A stretch of 64,000 nt of DNA from Mesorhizobium sp. Root102 (GCF_001425625.1 NZ_LMCP01000001.1:187430-251429); one strand, 5' to 3'; shown: positions 1-11,752, numbered from the stretch's first letter. Numbers and translations: made by a program. Notes: generated by a model not told the origin, from the letters alone.

Positions 1-1039
1 TGGCCATTGCCGGCGTGTAGCCCGCGATGCCCGGGGGCACCATAGAATAGCCAGGCAGCATCGAGTTCTGCCAGACTTTCTCGGCGAGGAAGTCCCGGTC
101 GATCGCCATCGAGATGGCGTTGCGCAGTTCGGGGTTGTCCCACGGCGCTTTGTCGGTCTTGATCGCATAGTAATAGGTGCCGAGATACGGTCCGACGCGG
201 ACCTGATCACCGAACTTGGTCTTGAGGTCAGCAAGCTGTTCGGTCGGCAGGTCGCCGTAGCTGTCGAGTTCGCCGGCCTCGAAGCGCTTCATCGCCGATG
301 AACGGTCTTCGGTCGGGATATAGTTGACGACGTCCATCTTGACGGTCGCGGCGTCCCAGAATTTCGGATTCTTGACCAGCTTCATGTGGTCGTTGGGAAT
401 CCACTCGGCCAGTGTATAGGCGCCGTTCGAAACGAGATTGCCCGCCTTGATCCAGTCGGCGCCGAGCTTTTCGATTGAAGCCTTGTTGACCGGATACGTG
501 GCCTGGTGGGTCAGCATCTCCAGGAAGTAAGGCGTCGGCGCCTTGAGCGTGACTTCGAGGGTATTTGCGTCAAGTGCCTTGACGCCCATATCCTCCGGCT
601 TGCCCTTCTTGGTGTTGACTTCCTCGGCGTTCTTCACGGGATAGAGCATGGAAGCGTATTCGGCAGCGGTGGCCGGATCTTCCAGCCGTCGAAACGAATA
701 GACGAAGTCGTCCGCCGTCACCGGGCTGCCATCCGACCAGAGGCCGTCCTTGCGCAGCTTGAAGGTGTAGACAGTGCCGTCGTCGGACACCGTCCAGCTT
801 TCGGCGGCGCCCGGAATGAGGTTGGTCTTCTGGTCATGCATGACCAGGCCCTGGAACAGGTCGCGTATGATATCGGCTTCGTAGACAGTCGAGGTCTTGT
901 GCGGGTCGACCGTCTCCGCTTCGGCGGCGCTGCCTCTGTTATAGACGGTCTCGGCGAAAGCCGGTGTGTAGAACGTGCCGGCCGCCAAAGCCATCGTCGT
1001 GGCGAGCACCGTCGCCTTCAGCATGTTTTTCATCAGCAT
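1..1039 (-). CDS. ABC transporter solute-binding protein, family 5 (oligopeptide type), partial
   Basis: This is the N-terminal 346 codons of a periplasmic solute-binding protein of the OppA/DppA type (SBP family 5), which delivers peptides or similar solutes to an inner-membrane ABC importer. The frame runs off the left edge, so the C-terminus is missing. The start is placed at the ATG preceded by GGGAGAA seven bases upstream; a second in-frame ATG lies two codons later. The N-terminus is a signal peptide (two basic residues, then an Ala/Leu/Thr-rich core ending near Ala-Phe-Ala). After it come family-5 features: a VDPHKTSTVYEADI segment near residue 45, LRKDGLWSDG near 95 and DDFVYSFRRL near 110. 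The gene points away from the tadE-like gene, so 1040-1312 is a divergent control region. The ligand cannot be told from sequence. Confidence 0.88.
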   Translation of the reverse strand, partial: MLMKNMLKATVLATTMALAAGTFYTPAFAETVYNRGSAAEAETVDPHKTSTVYEADIIRDLFQGLVMHDQKTNLIPGAAESWTVSDDGTVYTFKLRKDGLWSDGSPVTADDFVYSFRRLEDPATAAEYASMLYPVKNAEEVNTKKGKPEDMGVKALDANTLEVTLKAPTPYFLEMLTHQATYPVNKASIEKLGADWIKAGNLVSNGAYTLAEWIPNDHMKLVKNPKFWDAATVKMDVVNYIPTEDRSSAMKRFEAGELDSYGDLPTEQLADLKTKFGDQVRVGPYLGTYYYAIKTDKAPWDNPELRNAISMAIDRDFLAEKVWQNSMLPGYSMVPPGIAGYTPAMA

Positions 1040-1312
1040 GAAGTTCTCCCTGTCGGCGCTGCCGTCGGCGCACCTTTTAAGTGTTGACGCCCCGGAGCCG
1101 ATATCTGACCCCTTTGAGCGCGCCACCGGTTCCCTCCGATGGCTGGTGGCAGGAGACTAGACAGGAGGTAAGGTCTTTTCAACCGAGTACTGATTGACCT
1201 TAAGTCAATAGTCAGAAATCAAAGCAAGCATCCACTAAATTAGAACTGTCTTTCAATCGTGCACACCTCCAGGTTGCGCCTAGAGTTTTCGCTTTTGCAT
1301 CCGAACTTTGGC

Positions 1313-1771
1313 ATGTTCAGAGCCATGGTACGCAATGTCATTCCCACGGTCATAAGCCGCCGATTCCAGATGGATACGTCAGGAACTTCGGCGGTTGAGT
1401 TCGCCCTGCTCTCACCGATCTTCATCCTTCTTCTACTCGGGATGGTTGCATACGGTATATATTTCGGCGCTGCCAACTCGATCCAGCAGATCGCGGCGGA
1501 CGCGGCCCGCACAGCGATCTCCGGATTGAACCAGACCGAACGGCAGACGCTCGTCGCCAGCTTCGTCACCAACAATGCCGGCGGATATCCTTTCGTGGAT
1601 GCCAGCAAGCTGACCTACCAGGCCAATGATAGCGTGGCCGATGGAAGTCAGTTCGTTGTGTCCATCCAATACGATGCCCGCAACCTGCCGATCTGGAATC
1701 TTTTCCCAGGCATAGCGATGCCAGGCACCACCATCACGCGCAAGTCAACGATCAGGGTCGGAGGCATCTGA
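1313..1771 (+). CDS. TadE-like pilus assembly protein
   Basis: This is a small membrane-anchored protein of the TadE family, pseudopilin-like components of Flp/Tad pilus systems. The conserved N-terminal block is visible: GTSAVEFALLSPIF followed by a hydrophobic run (LLLLGMVAYGIYFG), with the Glu typical of TadE just before the membrane helix. The remainder is a short extracytoplasmic domain. The frame is open from 1259, but the first 18 codons look non-coding and ATG 1313 (or 1325) is preferred; no strong ribosome-binding site decides between them. It is directly followed by the tadG-like gene with no gap. No tadA, tadB, tadC, rcpA or flp gene is in the window, so this pair may be an orphan TadE/TadG unit rather than a full pilus locus. 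Confidence 0.75.
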   Translation: MFRAMVRNVIPTVISRRFQMDTSGTSAVEFALLSPIFILLLLGMVAYGIYFGAANSIQQIAADAARTAISGLNQTERQTLVASFVTNNAGGYPFVDASKLTYQANDSVADGSQFVVSIQYDARNLPIWNLFPGIAMPGTTITRKSTIRVGGI

Positions 1772-3538
1772 ATGTTGCTGCGTGAGCGCAAGGAGATCTT
1801 CCGGCTTGCACGGTTGATGCTGGGCGACAGAAAGGCCAATTTCGCCGTCATGACGGCGCTCATGGCGCCGGTGGCGCTGGCGCTGGCCGCGGTGGCTATC
1901 GACGAAGCCTCGATCTACACCGAGCGCCGCGAGGCGCAGGCAATGGTGGATCTGGCGGCGATCACCGCCGCCTCGAACATCACCAACGTCAACACAGCAG
2001 TCGTGACCACGCTGACCGACAACGGCATGCCAGGGGTGGTCGTTCAAGGCTCGGGACAGACGATCGCTCCGGCCGTAGGGAAAACCGTCGTTACGGTCAC
2101 GCCCGGGCGATACGCGGCATCCGGCACCAATGTGAGCCAGCGCTTCCAGGCCAGCGTAACACCCTACAATGCCGTCCGTGTCACCCTGAAGAAGATCCCC
2201 GCCCGCTATTTCGCGAGTTCGCTGATCCCCTCTCCCGTGATCGGCACGCAGGCCACCGCCAGCATGACGCCGCAGGCGACCTTCTCGGTCGGATCGAGGC
2301 TGCTCAGCGTCAATGGCGGCATTCTCAACGCGCTCCTCAGCGGACTTCTCGGCGGCAACATCTCGCTCAGTGTCATGGACTACAACGCGCTGATCTCCGC
2401 GGATGTGAGCGTACTTTCGTTCGTCGACGGCCTTGCCACGCAGCTGAACCTGACCGGCGTGTCCTATTCGGACGTACTGGCATCGAAGGCGACCGTCGGC
2501 CAGATCGCAACTGCCATGGCCAACGTGCCCGGAGTTGGCAATACGGCCAAGGTCGCCCTGCAGACGATCGCGTCCAAGGCGACCAGCACGGTCAAGATCC
2601 CGCTCAACAAACTTGTCGACCTCGGCTCCTTCGGCAGCCTGGGGCTCGGGCAAAAACCGGCCGGCCTTGGCGTTGACGCAAGCGCCATGGGAATGCTGAC
2701 CGCCGCCGCCGTGCTGGCCAACGGCACGAACCAGGCTCAGGTCAACCTCGGGGCCACCGTACCCGGGCTTTTGTCCACCGCGCTTACCATTGCCATTGGC
2801 GAGCCGGCGCAATCTTCGCCGTGGCTCGCGGTCGACGGCATCGGCACGGTGGTGCGCACGGCCCAGACGCGCATCAAGCTGGTGGCCACCGTTGGCGTCG
2901 GCACACCCAGTCTCGGCGGCGGCATCAGCCTGCTGGCCGTCAATCTGCCGCTCAATGTGGAAGTCGCCTATGCCGAAGCCAAACTGACCGACATCACTTG
3001 TCCGACAGGGCCGTCCAGCATCAAGGTTTCCATCGCCGCACACCCAGGTATCGCCTCGCTGCATCTGGCCAACAGCAACTCATCAGGCTTTGGCGACTTC
3101 AGCCAACCGCAGACATTCACCGACGCGGAAATCGCGGATGTGAGCCTCAAGCTGCTGCTGATCAACATTCCGCTGATACAGGTGATGGGCTCCGCCGCCA
3201 CCGCGATAACCAACAACAACCCGACGACGCTGACCTTCGATGCGACCGACATCGCCAACAAGACGATCAAGACCGTTTCGACGCGCAACATTACGCAGTC
3301 GCTCACCACATCCTTGGTCAGCAACCTGTCGCTTTCAGTCAATGCGCTTGGCCTGGGGATCGACCTGACCGCCCTGCTCGGAACGGTCAAGCCGGCGGTG
3401 GTGGCGGTGCTGAACGGTGTAACAGCACCCGTCGACGACCTGCTCTACAATGTGCTTTCAGCGCTGGGTGTCGGCGTCGGCCAGGCCGATGTCCGTGTCA
3501 CCGGTGCGACCTGCGGACGCTCGGTGCTCGTCCAGTAG
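1772..3538 (+). CDS. TadG-like protein (Flp pilus assembly related)
   Basis: This is a 588-residue protein with the TadG layout: a short basic N-terminus (residues 1-25), then a block around residues 22-70 with a membrane helix (TALMAPVALALAAVAIDEA) followed by TERREAQAMVDLAAITAA. That block is characteristic of TadG-type 'putative Flp pilus-assembly' N-termini. The rest is a long Ala/Val/Thr/Leu-rich domain of low complexity, probably extracytoplasmic. It starts immediately after the tadE-like stop, so the two are surely co-transcribed. It ends 14 bases from the converging alpha-glucosidase gene. TadG proteins are thought to act at the cell envelope with the pilus. The exact function here is unknown because the rest of a tad locus is absent. 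Confidence 0.7.
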   Translation: MLLRERKEIFRLARLMLGDRKANFAVMTALMAPVALALAAVAIDEASIYTERREAQAMVDLAAITAASNITNVNTAVVTTLTDNGMPGVVVQGSGQTIAPAVGKTVVTVTPGRYAASGTNVSQRFQASVTPYNAVRVTLKKIPARYFASSLIPSPVIGTQATASMTPQATFSVGSRLLSVNGGILNALLSGLLGGNISLSVMDYNALISADVSVLSFVDGLATQLNLTGVSYSDVLASKATVGQIATAMANVPGVGNTAKVALQTIASKATSTVKIPLNKLVDLGSFGSLGLGQKPAGLGVDASAMGMLTAAAVLANGTNQAQVNLGATVPGLLSTALTIAIGEPAQSSPWLAVDGIGTVVRTAQTRIKLVATVGVGTPSLGGGISLLAVNLPLNVEVAYAEAKLTDITCPTGPSSIKVSIAAHPGIASLHLANSNSSGFGDFSQPQTFTDAEIADVSLKLLLINIPLIQVMGSAATAITNNNPTTLTFDATDIANKTIKTVSTRNITQSLTTSLVSNLSLSVNALGLGIDLTALLGTVKPAVVAVLNGVTAPVDDLLYNVLSALGVGVGQADVRVTGATCGRSVLVQ

Positions 3539-3552
3539 GGACGGCCGAGGCA

Positions 3553-5178
3553 TCAATCGAGGCGACCAAGGTAGTATCCGAGCGCAGGCAGCGAAAGCTC
3601 GGACTCCTCGACGACCGCTGTATCGCCGTCAAGCTTTGCAACCGCTCCAATATCAGGCGGCAACGGCCAGGTCCCCGGCTCCCTAGCGAAATTGAAGATA
3701 CAGAGCAGTCTCTCGCCGCCGCCTTCGCGGACGAATGCGAGCACGTCGCCCTCAGCGTCAAGAAAGCGGATCGAGCCTGTTACCAATGCCTCATGCTCCC
3801 TGCGCAACGCCAGCGCGGTCCGATAGGACGTGAGCACCGAGGCCGTGTCGGCGTTCTGGACGTCGACTGCTCGGGCGCGATGGCTGGCCGGTATCGGCAG
3901 CCACGGCCTGGCCGTCGAGAAGCCTGCATTGTCGGCGCCGGCCTCCCAGACCATCGGCGTTCGACACCCATCCCTACCCTTGACGCCCGGCCAGAAGCGG
4001 ATGCCGACGGGGTCGCGCAGATCCTCGTAGGCAAGCTCCGCCTCTTCAAGGCCGAGTTCCTCGCCTTCGTAGAGGCAGATCGAGCCGCGCAGGGAGGAGA
4101 GCAGCATGATCGAGAATCTTGCGATCGCGTCGGGATCGCTGCCCGGCCTTGTCCAGCGGCTGATATGGCGCACCACGTCATGGTTGGAGAACGCCCAGCA
4201 GACCCAGCCATCGGAAACGGCTGCCTCGAAGGCTTCGACGCAACCGCGCACATGCGCCGCAGAGAACTGTGGGCCAAGCAGGTCGAAGGTGTAGCACATA
4301 TGGAGCGTATCCCCGCCGGAGGTGTAGGCGGCGAGCGTCTGCAATGAGCGGCCCTCATCGCCGATCTCGCCGACAGCGGCGCGGTCCTCATAGGCGTCGA
4401 GCAGCGCCCTGAAGCGGCGCAGGAACGCCAGGTTTTCCGGCTGCGTCTTGTCGAACAGGTGCTCCTGGTAGAGGTAGGTGTTGGTTTCGCTGTTGGTACC
4501 GGCGACGCTTGATGCCAAGGGTGGATTGCTGCGCAGCCAGCGGTCGTGGACATAGTAGTTGACCGTATCGAGCCGGAAGCCATCGACGCCACGCTCGAGC
4601 CAGAACCGCACCGTTTCCAGCAGCGCGTCCTGAACCTCCTGATTATGGAAATTGAGGTCCGGCTGCGAGGCGAGGAAATTGTGCATGTAATACTGCCGGC
4701 GGGTCGAATCCCATTCCCAGGCCGGGCCTCCGAAGACGGAGAGCCAGTTGTTGGGTGCGCTGCCGTCGGGTTTGGTATCGGCCCAAACATACCAGTCGGC
4801 CTTGGGATTATCGCGGCTGGCGCGGCTTTCAACGAACCAGTCATGTTTGTCGGATGAATGCGACAGCACCTGGTCGATGATGATCTTCAGGCCGAGACGA
4901 TGCGCCTCGGCGACCAGCGCATCGAAATCCTCAAGCGTGCCGAACATTGGATCGACATCGCAGTAATCCGACACGTCGTAGCCCATGTCGGCCATCGGCG
5001 ACTTGAAGAAGGGCGACAGCCAGATGGCGTCGACACCAAGCGAGGCAACATGAGCGAGCCTCGACGTAACGCCGCTGAGGTCTCCGCTGCCGTGGCCGGT
5101 CGTGTCCTGGAAGGAGCGCGGATAGATCTGGTAGATGACGCAGCCGCGCCACCATCCGGCCTTGTCACCTGCCCCCAT
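3553..5178 (-). CDS. alpha-glucosidase (GH13, oligo-1,6-glucosidase type)
   Basis: This is a 541-residue cytoplasmic glycoside hydrolase of family GH13 that hydrolyses alpha-glucosidic bonds of short malto- or isomalto-oligosaccharides or related disaccharides. The four GH13 regions are present in order: VDAIWLSP near 49, IIIDQVLSHSS near 99-109, GFRLDTVNYY with nucleophile Asp204, EIGDE with acid/base Glu271, and FSNHDVVR with Asp334. Length is normal for the oligo-1,6-glucosidase and AglA group. The ATG is preceded by AAGGGAGAAG and overlaps the last 14 bases of glgX, so it is the terminal gene of the glycogen operon. That context suggests clearing of short oligosaccharides released by GlgX and GlgP. 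The substrate (sucrose, trehalose-like, maltose or isomaltose) is not decided by the sequence. Confidence 0.9.
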   Translation of the reverse strand: MGAGDKAGWWRGCVIYQIYPRSFQDTTGHGSGDLSGVTSRLAHVASLGVDAIWLSPFFKSPMADMGYDVSDYCDVDPMFGTLEDFDALVAEAHRLGLKIIIDQVLSHSSDKHDWFVESRASRDNPKADWYVWADTKPDGSAPNNWLSVFGGPAWEWDSTRRQYYMHNFLASQPDLNFHNQEVQDALLETVRFWLERGVDGFRLDTVNYYVHDRWLRSNPPLASSVAGTNSETNTYLYQEHLFDKTQPENLAFLRRFRALLDAYEDRAAVGEIGDEGRSLQTLAAYTSGGDTLHMCYTFDLLGPQFSAAHVRGCVEAFEAAVSDGWVCWAFSNHDVVRHISRWTRPGSDPDAIARFSIMLLSSLRGSICLYEGEELGLEEAELAYEDLRDPVGIRFWPGVKGRDGCRTPMVWEAGADNAGFSTARPWLPIPASHRARAVDVQNADTASVLTSYRTALALRREHEALVTGSIRFLDAEGDVLAFVREGGGERLLCIFNFAREPGTWPLPPDIGAVAKLDGDTAVVEESELSLPALGYYLGRLD

Positions 5179-7174
5179 TGCGCTTCTCCCTTGTGCCGGT
5201 CTGCACTCGTTCGATCATGAAGATCACTGTCCGCCCCGATATCGGCCGGGAGATATCCGCCGCATCCGGCGTTTCGATGGCCGGAGCCCAGAAAAATCCA
5301 TCTCGCTCGGGCAAGGTGAACATGCAGGCCCGGCGATCGCCGTTGATGAGCACCGCAAGACTGCGGTCGTCATCGGCGGCCAGGATCATGACAAGGCGGT
5401 GCCGCTGCGGATCCTGCCAACTCTGTTCGTCGAGCGGCACGCCCATCTCGGTCAGCCATGCGACGTCCGGTATCTCTGAATCTGCCGGCGGCTGGCCAGC
5501 AAGGAAGCTTGTGTCGGAAAGCGCGGGCATCGCTCGGCGCAGCGTCGAGAGCAGCGCCGTGTAGCGCTCCAGCGCCTGATCGCGGCCGGGCCAGTCGAGC
5601 CAGGTGATCGCGTTGTCCTGCGCATAGGCGTTGTTGTTGCCGTGCTGGGTGCGGCCGAATTCGTCGCCCGCGGTCAGCATGATGGTGCCGCGTGAGACAA
5701 ACAGCGTGGCGAGCAGCGCGCGCTGGTCGTTCAGGCGAGCCATGGCTACGGCTGGGTCGTCCGCATCACCTTCCACGCCGTTATTCCAGGACAGGTTTTC
5801 ATTGTGGCCGTCGCGGTTCTGCTCGCCATTGGCTTCGTTGTGCTTGCGCTCATAACGCACGATGTCGGCGAGCGTCATGCCGTCATGGGCGGCGATGAAA
5901 TTGACACTGCGGCTGGCGTCTTGCCCGTTCGCGGCAAACACATCGGACGAACCGGCGAGCCGGGTCGCCAGGGCGCCGACCATGCCGGCGTCGCCGCGCC
6001 AGAAGCGTCTGACATCATCACGATACTTGTCGTTCCATTCGAGGAAGAATGGTGGGAAATTGCCGAGCTGATAGCCGTCCGGACCGATGTCCCACGGCTC
6101 GGCGATCAACACGCGATCGGCCAGCAGCGCGTCGTCGCGCATCGCTCTCAGCAGCGGCGCCTCGGCATCGAATGTGCCCTCGACCCGCCCCAGAATGGTC
6201 GCCAGGTCGAAGCGGAAGCCGTCGACGCCGGCATCCCTGACGAAATGGCGAAGCGTGTCGAGGACCATTTCCTGAACGATGGGATGGTCGCAAGCGACTG
6301 TGTTGCCCGTCCCGGTGTCATTGGCCAGCCTGCCGTCTGATGTGTGCCGGTAATAGGCCTGGTTGTCGAGGCCGCGCAGCGACAACGTCGGACCAAGCCT
6401 GTCGCTCTCGCCTGTGTGGTTGAAGACGAGATCGAGGATAACGCCGATGCCGGCCTTGCGTAGCACGGCGACTGTGTTTCGCAATTCCATGATGCCGCCC
6501 GGCGCCAGGTGCGGATCGAGCGCCATGAAGGTGACGGGGTTGTAGCCCCATGCGTTGCGCAGCCCGAGCGGCGGCAAATGTCGCTCGTCGATAGAGGCGG
6601 TCACCGGCATCAGCTCGACCGCGCCAACGCCAATCTTCTTCAGATGCTCGACAACCACGGGGTGAGCGAGGGCGGCGACCGTACCTCGCAGCTTTTCAGG
6701 AACGTCTGGGTGCAGCATGGTGAAGGCGCGTACCGGCACCTCGTAGATCAGACCACCGGCACGAAATAGCGGCGGCGCAGCCTGCACGGGCTTCGGCAAG
6801 GCGGCGGCAATCGCCTTCGGCACCAGCGGCGCGGTATCGGCCCCCTCGCCCCGGCGCCGGCCCAGCCGCCAGTCATAGGCGTAGGGCCTGTCGATCTCGA
6901 CGGCGTAGGGATCGGTCAGCAGCTTGTCGGGATCAAACCAAAGCCCACGCTCGGGCGCATAATCGCCATCGGCGCGAAAGCCATAGCGGGTGCCGGGGCC
7001 AAGGCCTGCAACGAACAGCGCATGGACGCCCTCGCCTTCCGGGTGCAGTTCGAGCCGTTCGATTTCCCGGTTGCCTTGCTCGTCGAAGACCGAGACCCAG
7101 AGCCGGCGGGCGGCCTGCGACCACGCAGCAAAGCGGATGCCTTCGCAGGTGACCGTAGCGCCGAGTGACGTCAT
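5165..7174 (-). CDS. glgX: glycogen debranching enzyme GlgX
   Basis: This is a 669-residue isoamylase-type GH13 enzyme that removes alpha-1,6 branches from phosphorylase-limit glycogen. An N-terminal CBM48-like domain (about 5-110) precedes the catalytic barrel. Diagnostic segments are DLVFNHTGE, GFRFDLATILGR (nucleophile Asp323), LIAEPWDIGPDGYQLGNFP (Glu359), and NFIAAHDGMTL, which carries the third acidic residue. The frame is open 32 codons further upstream, but that extension is translated from a palindromic intergenic repeat and lacks family similarity. ATG 7174 is preferred, with GGGGGAG six bases upstream partly inside the repeat. It lies between pgm and the alpha-glucosidase, with which it overlaps. 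Confidence 0.93.
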   Translation of the reverse strand: MTSLGATVTCEGIRFAAWSQAARRLWVSVFDEQGNREIERLELHPEGEGVHALFVAGLGPGTRYGFRADGDYAPERGLWFDPDKLLTDPYAVEIDRPYAYDWRLGRRRGEGADTAPLVPKAIAAALPKPVQAAPPLFRAGGLIYEVPVRAFTMLHPDVPEKLRGTVAALAHPVVVEHLKKIGVGAVELMPVTASIDERHLPPLGLRNAWGYNPVTFMALDPHLAPGGIMELRNTVAVLRKAGIGVILDLVFNHTGESDRLGPTLSLRGLDNQAYYRHTSDGRLANDTGTGNTVACDHPIVQEMVLDTLRHFVRDAGVDGFRFDLATILGRVEGTFDAEAPLLRAMRDDALLADRVLIAEPWDIGPDGYQLGNFPPFFLEWNDKYRDDVRRFWRGDAGMVGALATRLAGSSDVFAANGQDASRSVNFIAAHDGMTLADIVRYERKHNEANGEQNRDGHNENLSWNNGVEGDADDPAVAMARLNDQRALLATLFVSRGTIMLTAGDEFGRTQHGNNNAYAQDNAITWLDWPGRDQALERYTALLSTLRRAMPALSDTSFLAGQPPADSEIPDVAWLTEMGVPLDEQSWQDPQRHRLVMILAADDDRSLAVLINGDRRACMFTLPERDGFFWAPAIETPDAADISRPISGRTVIFMIERVQTGTREKRNGGR

Positions 7175-7183
7175 GCGGGCTCC

Positions 7184-7327
7184 CCCTTCTCCCCTTGTGG
7201 GAGAAGGTGTCGCCGAAGGCGACGGATGAGGGGCGTTCCAGCTTGGCGCCGACGGCGATCCTTCGCGCACCCCTCAACCGTCTCGGCGCTGCGCGCCGAT
7301 CCACCTTCTCCCACAAGGGGAGAAGGG
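7184..7327. repeat. inverted pair of 26-bp palindromic-repeat arms between pgm and glgX
   Basis: The 26 bases at 7184-7209 recur exactly as their reverse complement at 7302-7327. The intervening DNA also shows looser inverted similarity (GGATGAGGGG near 7224, and GGTTGAGGGG read on the minus strand near 7275). The motif CTTCTCCC..GGGAGAAGG is itself palindromic. Such elements resemble the intergenic mosaic elements (RIME-like) found in many copies in rhizobial genomes; that assignment is from memory and not tested. The left arm reaches to within ten bases of the glgX start and overlaps its ribosome-binding site. Nothing else is visible in the 172 bases between pgm and glgX. Confidence 0.8.
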
Positions 7328-7346
7328 AAAGCGCACACAGCCACTC

Positions 7347-8978
<1,632 letters not shown>

Positions 8979-10424
8979 TCAGGCAACCCTTTTCGAAAGC
9001 AGCGAGCGATAGAGTTCAACATATTTATCCGCACTCTTGTCCCACGACACGTCGGCCTTCATGCCCTGGCGCTGCAGCGATTCCCAGACCGGCGGACTGG
9101 CATGGGCGTCGACGAGGCGGCGGATGGCGTGCAGCAAGGCACCGCCATTGTTGGGCGCGAACTGGAAGCCGGTGGCAACGCCGGCCGAGACGGCGGCCTC
9201 ATTGGCATCGATGACCGTATCGGCCAGGCCCCCGGTGCGGGCAACCACCGGCACGCAACCATAACGCAGGCCGTAAAGCTGCGTCAGCCCGCACGGTTCG
9301 AAGCGTGAGGGAATGACGATAGCGTCGCAACCGCCCTGCATGATGTGCGACAGCCCTTCATCGTAGCCGACGACAACCCCGATGCGGCCGCGATGTCTGG
9401 CGGCGGCGGCAAGCAGCGCACCTTCGAGGCCGGCGTCGCCCGAGCCCAGGATGGCCAGCCGCGCGCCCGTGGCAACGATGCCGTCGACCACCAGCGCTAG
9501 TATGTCCATGCCCTTTTGCCAAGTCAGGCGGCTGACGACGCAGACGATCGGGCTGTCGTCGCGATCCAGGCTGAAGCGCTCCTCGACGGCGGCCCTGTTG
9601 GGCGCGCGCGCCTTCAGCGTCCCGGCCGTGTAGGTGGAGACCAGATGCTTGTCGGTCTCCGGATCCCAGATGTCGATGTCAATGCCGTTGACGATGCCAT
9701 AGAGATCGCTGGAGCGCATGTTGATGAGGCCGTCGAGGCCCATGCCGAATTCCGCCGAGCGTATCTCCTGCGCGTAGGTCGGGCTGACCGTGGTGATCGC
9801 CCAGGCGGCCTGCAGGCCCGCCTTGAGGAAGCCGACGCCGCCATAATATTCGACGCCGTCGAGCGCCATAGCCGCCGCAGGCAAGCCGAGCTCGCCGAAG
9901 ATGCCGGCGCCGAACTGGCCCTGGAAAGCGAGGTTGTGAACGGTCATCATCGACGGTACGCCGACCGCCTTGCCGTAGCGCATATAGGCCAGCGTCATCG
10001 CCGACTGCCAGTCATGGGCGTGGACGATGTCAGGCTGGTAGCCCGAGATGGCGCCGCCGGCGATATCGCCGCCGACCTGGCTTAGTGCTGCAAAGCGCCG
10101 CCAGTTGTCGGGCCAATCGACGCCGGTCGCATTGCCATAGGGACCGCCGGGACGGTCGAACAGATGCGGCGCGTCGAGCACGAACAGCTCTAGCCCGGCA
10201 AGCTGGATGGAATGAACGGAGGCCTTACCGCCCTGCAGCAAGGGATATTGCAGAACCGCCCTCTTTTTCTTGAAAGCGGCCATAACGGTCGGGAAACCGG
10301 GAATGAGCGTGCGCATGGTCACGCCCTTGGCCGCCAGTGCGATGGGCAACGCGCCGGTCACGTCGGCAAGCCCGCCGGTCTTGATCAGCGGGAAAATCTC
10401 GGGCGCGACCGACAGAACCTGCAT
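8979..10424 (-). CDS. glgA: glycogen synthase (ADP-glucose dependent)
   Basis: This 481-residue GT5 retaining glycosyltransferase transfers glucose from ADP-glucose to the non-reducing end of alpha-1,4-glucan. The ADP-glucose-binding KTGGLADV motif is at residues 16-23. A WQKG motif follows SRLT in the second Rossmann domain, and the C-terminal [31 protein letters not shown] carries the catalytic Glu and the second GGL loop. Length matches bacterial GlgA (about 480). It begins three bases after the glgC stop and ends three bases before pgm, so translation is probably coupled. The order glgC-glgA-pgm puts consecutive steps from glucose-6-phosphate to glycogen in one transcript. Confidence 0.97.
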   Translation of the reverse strand: MQVLSVAPEIFPLIKTGGLADVTGALPIALAAKGVTMRTLIPGFPTVMAAFKKKRAVLQYPLLQGGKASVHSIQLAGLELFVLDAPHLFDRPGGPYGNATGVDWPDNWRRFAALSQVGGDIAGGAISGYQPDIVHAHDWQSAMTLAYMRYGKAVGVPSMMTVHNLAFQGQFGAGIFGELGLPAAAMALDGVEYYGGVGFLKAGLQAAWAITTVSPTYAQEIRSAEFGMGLDGLINMRSSDLYGIVNGIDIDIWDPETDKHLVSTYTAGTLKARAPNRAAVEERFSLDRDDSPIVCVVSRLTWQKGMDILALVVDGIVATGARLAILGSGDAGLEGALLAAAARHRGRIGVVVGYDEGLSHIMQGGCDAIVIPSRFEPCGLTQLYGLRYGCVPVVARTGGLADTVIDANEAAVSAGVATGFQFAPNNGGALLHAIRRLVDAHASPPVWESLQRQGMKADVSWDKSADKYVELYRSLLSKRVA

Positions 10425-10427
10425 GCG

Positions 10428-11693
10428 TTAGAGCCCCAGCTTGTCGATCATGTCCTGAGTAACCAGGCAGATGCCTTTTTCGGACACGCGAAAACGCTTG
10501 GCGTCGAGGACGGGGTCTTCGCCGACCACCAGCCCTTCCGGTATCCTAACACCATGGTCGATGACCACGCGCTTCAACTTTGCGTTCCGGCCGACATGAA
10601 CGTCCGGCAGCATGACGACTTCTTCCAGGGTCGAATAGGAATTGATGCGCGCTCCGGTGAAGATCAGGCTTCTTTTCAGCGAAGCCCCCGAGACGATGCA
10701 ATCGCCCGAGACAAGCGAGGACACGGCCGAACCGCGGCGGCCATCCTCGTCATGCACGAACTTTGCCGGCGGCTTCAATTCGGCATAGGTCCAGATCGGC
10801 CAGTCGCGGTCGTAGAGGTCGAGTTCCGGCGTGATGTCGGTCAGGTCGATGTTGGCTTCCCAATAGGCGTCGACCGTTCCAACGTCGCGCCAATAGGCCT
10901 CGTTCTCGGCGGTCGAGCGGACGCAGGACTTGGCGAAGCGGTGCGCGATCGCCTTACCGTGCTGGACGATATAGGGGATGATGTCCTTGCCGAAGTCACG
11001 GCTTGAGCCCGGCTCAGCCGCATCGCGGCGCAACTGCTCCATCAGGAACTTGGTCTTGAAGACATAGATGCCCATCGAGGCCAGGGCGAATTCCGGCTTG
11101 TCGGGAATGCCGGGCGGGTCGGCGGGCTTTTCGACGAAGGCGATGATGTTGTCGTTGGCATCGACATGCATGACGCCGAAGCCGGTGGCTTCCATGCGCG
11201 GCACTTCGAGGCAGCCGACGGTGACATCGGCATTGGCGTCGACGTGCTGGCGAAGCATCATCTCGTAGTCCATCTTGTAGATGTGGTCGCCGGCCAGGAT
11301 GACCATGTATTCAGGTCCATAGGCCTCGATGATATCGATGTTCTGATAGACGGCGTCGGCGGTGCCCTCATACCATTGCGTTTCCGAGACGCGTTGGCTG
11401 GCCGGCAGGATGTCAAAACTCTCGTTTCGTTCAGGACGCAGGAAGTTCCAGCCGCGCTGCAGGTGGCGGATCAGCGAATGCGCCTTGTACTGCGTGGCGA
11501 CACCAAGGCGCCGGATACCGGAATTGAGCGCGTTGGAGAGCGCGAAGTCGATGATGCGCGTCTTGCCGCCGAAATAGACGGCCGGCTTGGCACGCCGGTC
11601 GGTCAGTTCCTTGAGGCGGCTGCCACGGCCGCCGGCCAACACATAGGCCATGGCATCGCGCGCCAGCGGCTGGGTCCGTTTCAAGTCTGCCAT
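10428..11693 (-). CDS. glgC: glucose-1-phosphate adenylyltransferase
   Basis: This 421-residue enzyme makes ADP-glucose from glucose-1-phosphate and ATP, the committed and usually allosterically controlled step of bacterial glycogen synthesis. The nucleotidyltransferase core begins [28 protein letters not shown] (GGGRG-like signature and effector-site Lys). [13 protein letters not shown] carries the catalytic Asp, and a left-handed beta-helix-like C-terminus follows ([24 protein letters not shown]). A GGGAGGG ribosome-binding site lies six bases before the ATG. It sits 59 bases after glgB. Rhizobial GlgC enzymes are typically activated by fructose-6-phosphate and pyruvate; whether that applies here is inference. 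Confidence 0.97.
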   Translation of the reverse strand: MADLKRTQPLARDAMAYVLAGGRGSRLKELTDRRAKPAVYFGGKTRIIDFALSNALNSGIRRLGVATQYKAHSLIRHLQRGWNFLRPERNESFDILPASQRVSETQWYEGTADAVYQNIDIIEAYGPEYMVILAGDHIYKMDYEMMLRQHVDANADVTVGCLEVPRMEATGFGVMHVDANDNIIAFVEKPADPPGIPDKPEFALASMGIYVFKTKFLMEQLRRDAAEPGSSRDFGKDIIPYIVQHGKAIAHRFAKSCVRSTAENEAYWRDVGTVDAYWEANIDLTDITPELDLYDRDWPIWTYAELKPPAKFVHDEDGRRGSAVSSLVSGDCIVSGASLKRSLIFTGARINSYSTLEEVVMLPDVHVGRNAKLKRVVIDHGVRIPEGLVVGEDPVLDAKRFRVSEKGICLVTQDMIDKLGL

Positions 11694-11752
11694 TTTTACC
11701 CTCCCAAGTTACTCGATCTCGACATGGTTCAGTCGGCGACAAGTTGACGGAC

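Noticed and set aside
1745..4347. Long open frames of 439 and 508 codons overlapping the TadG-like and alpha-glucosidase genes in other frames
   Set aside because: They are low-complexity Arg/Gly/His-rich shadows without family features.
7175..7270. 32-residue N-terminal extension of GlgX
   Set aside because: It is translated from a palindromic intergenic repeat; the family N-terminus and ribosome-binding site fit ATG 7174.
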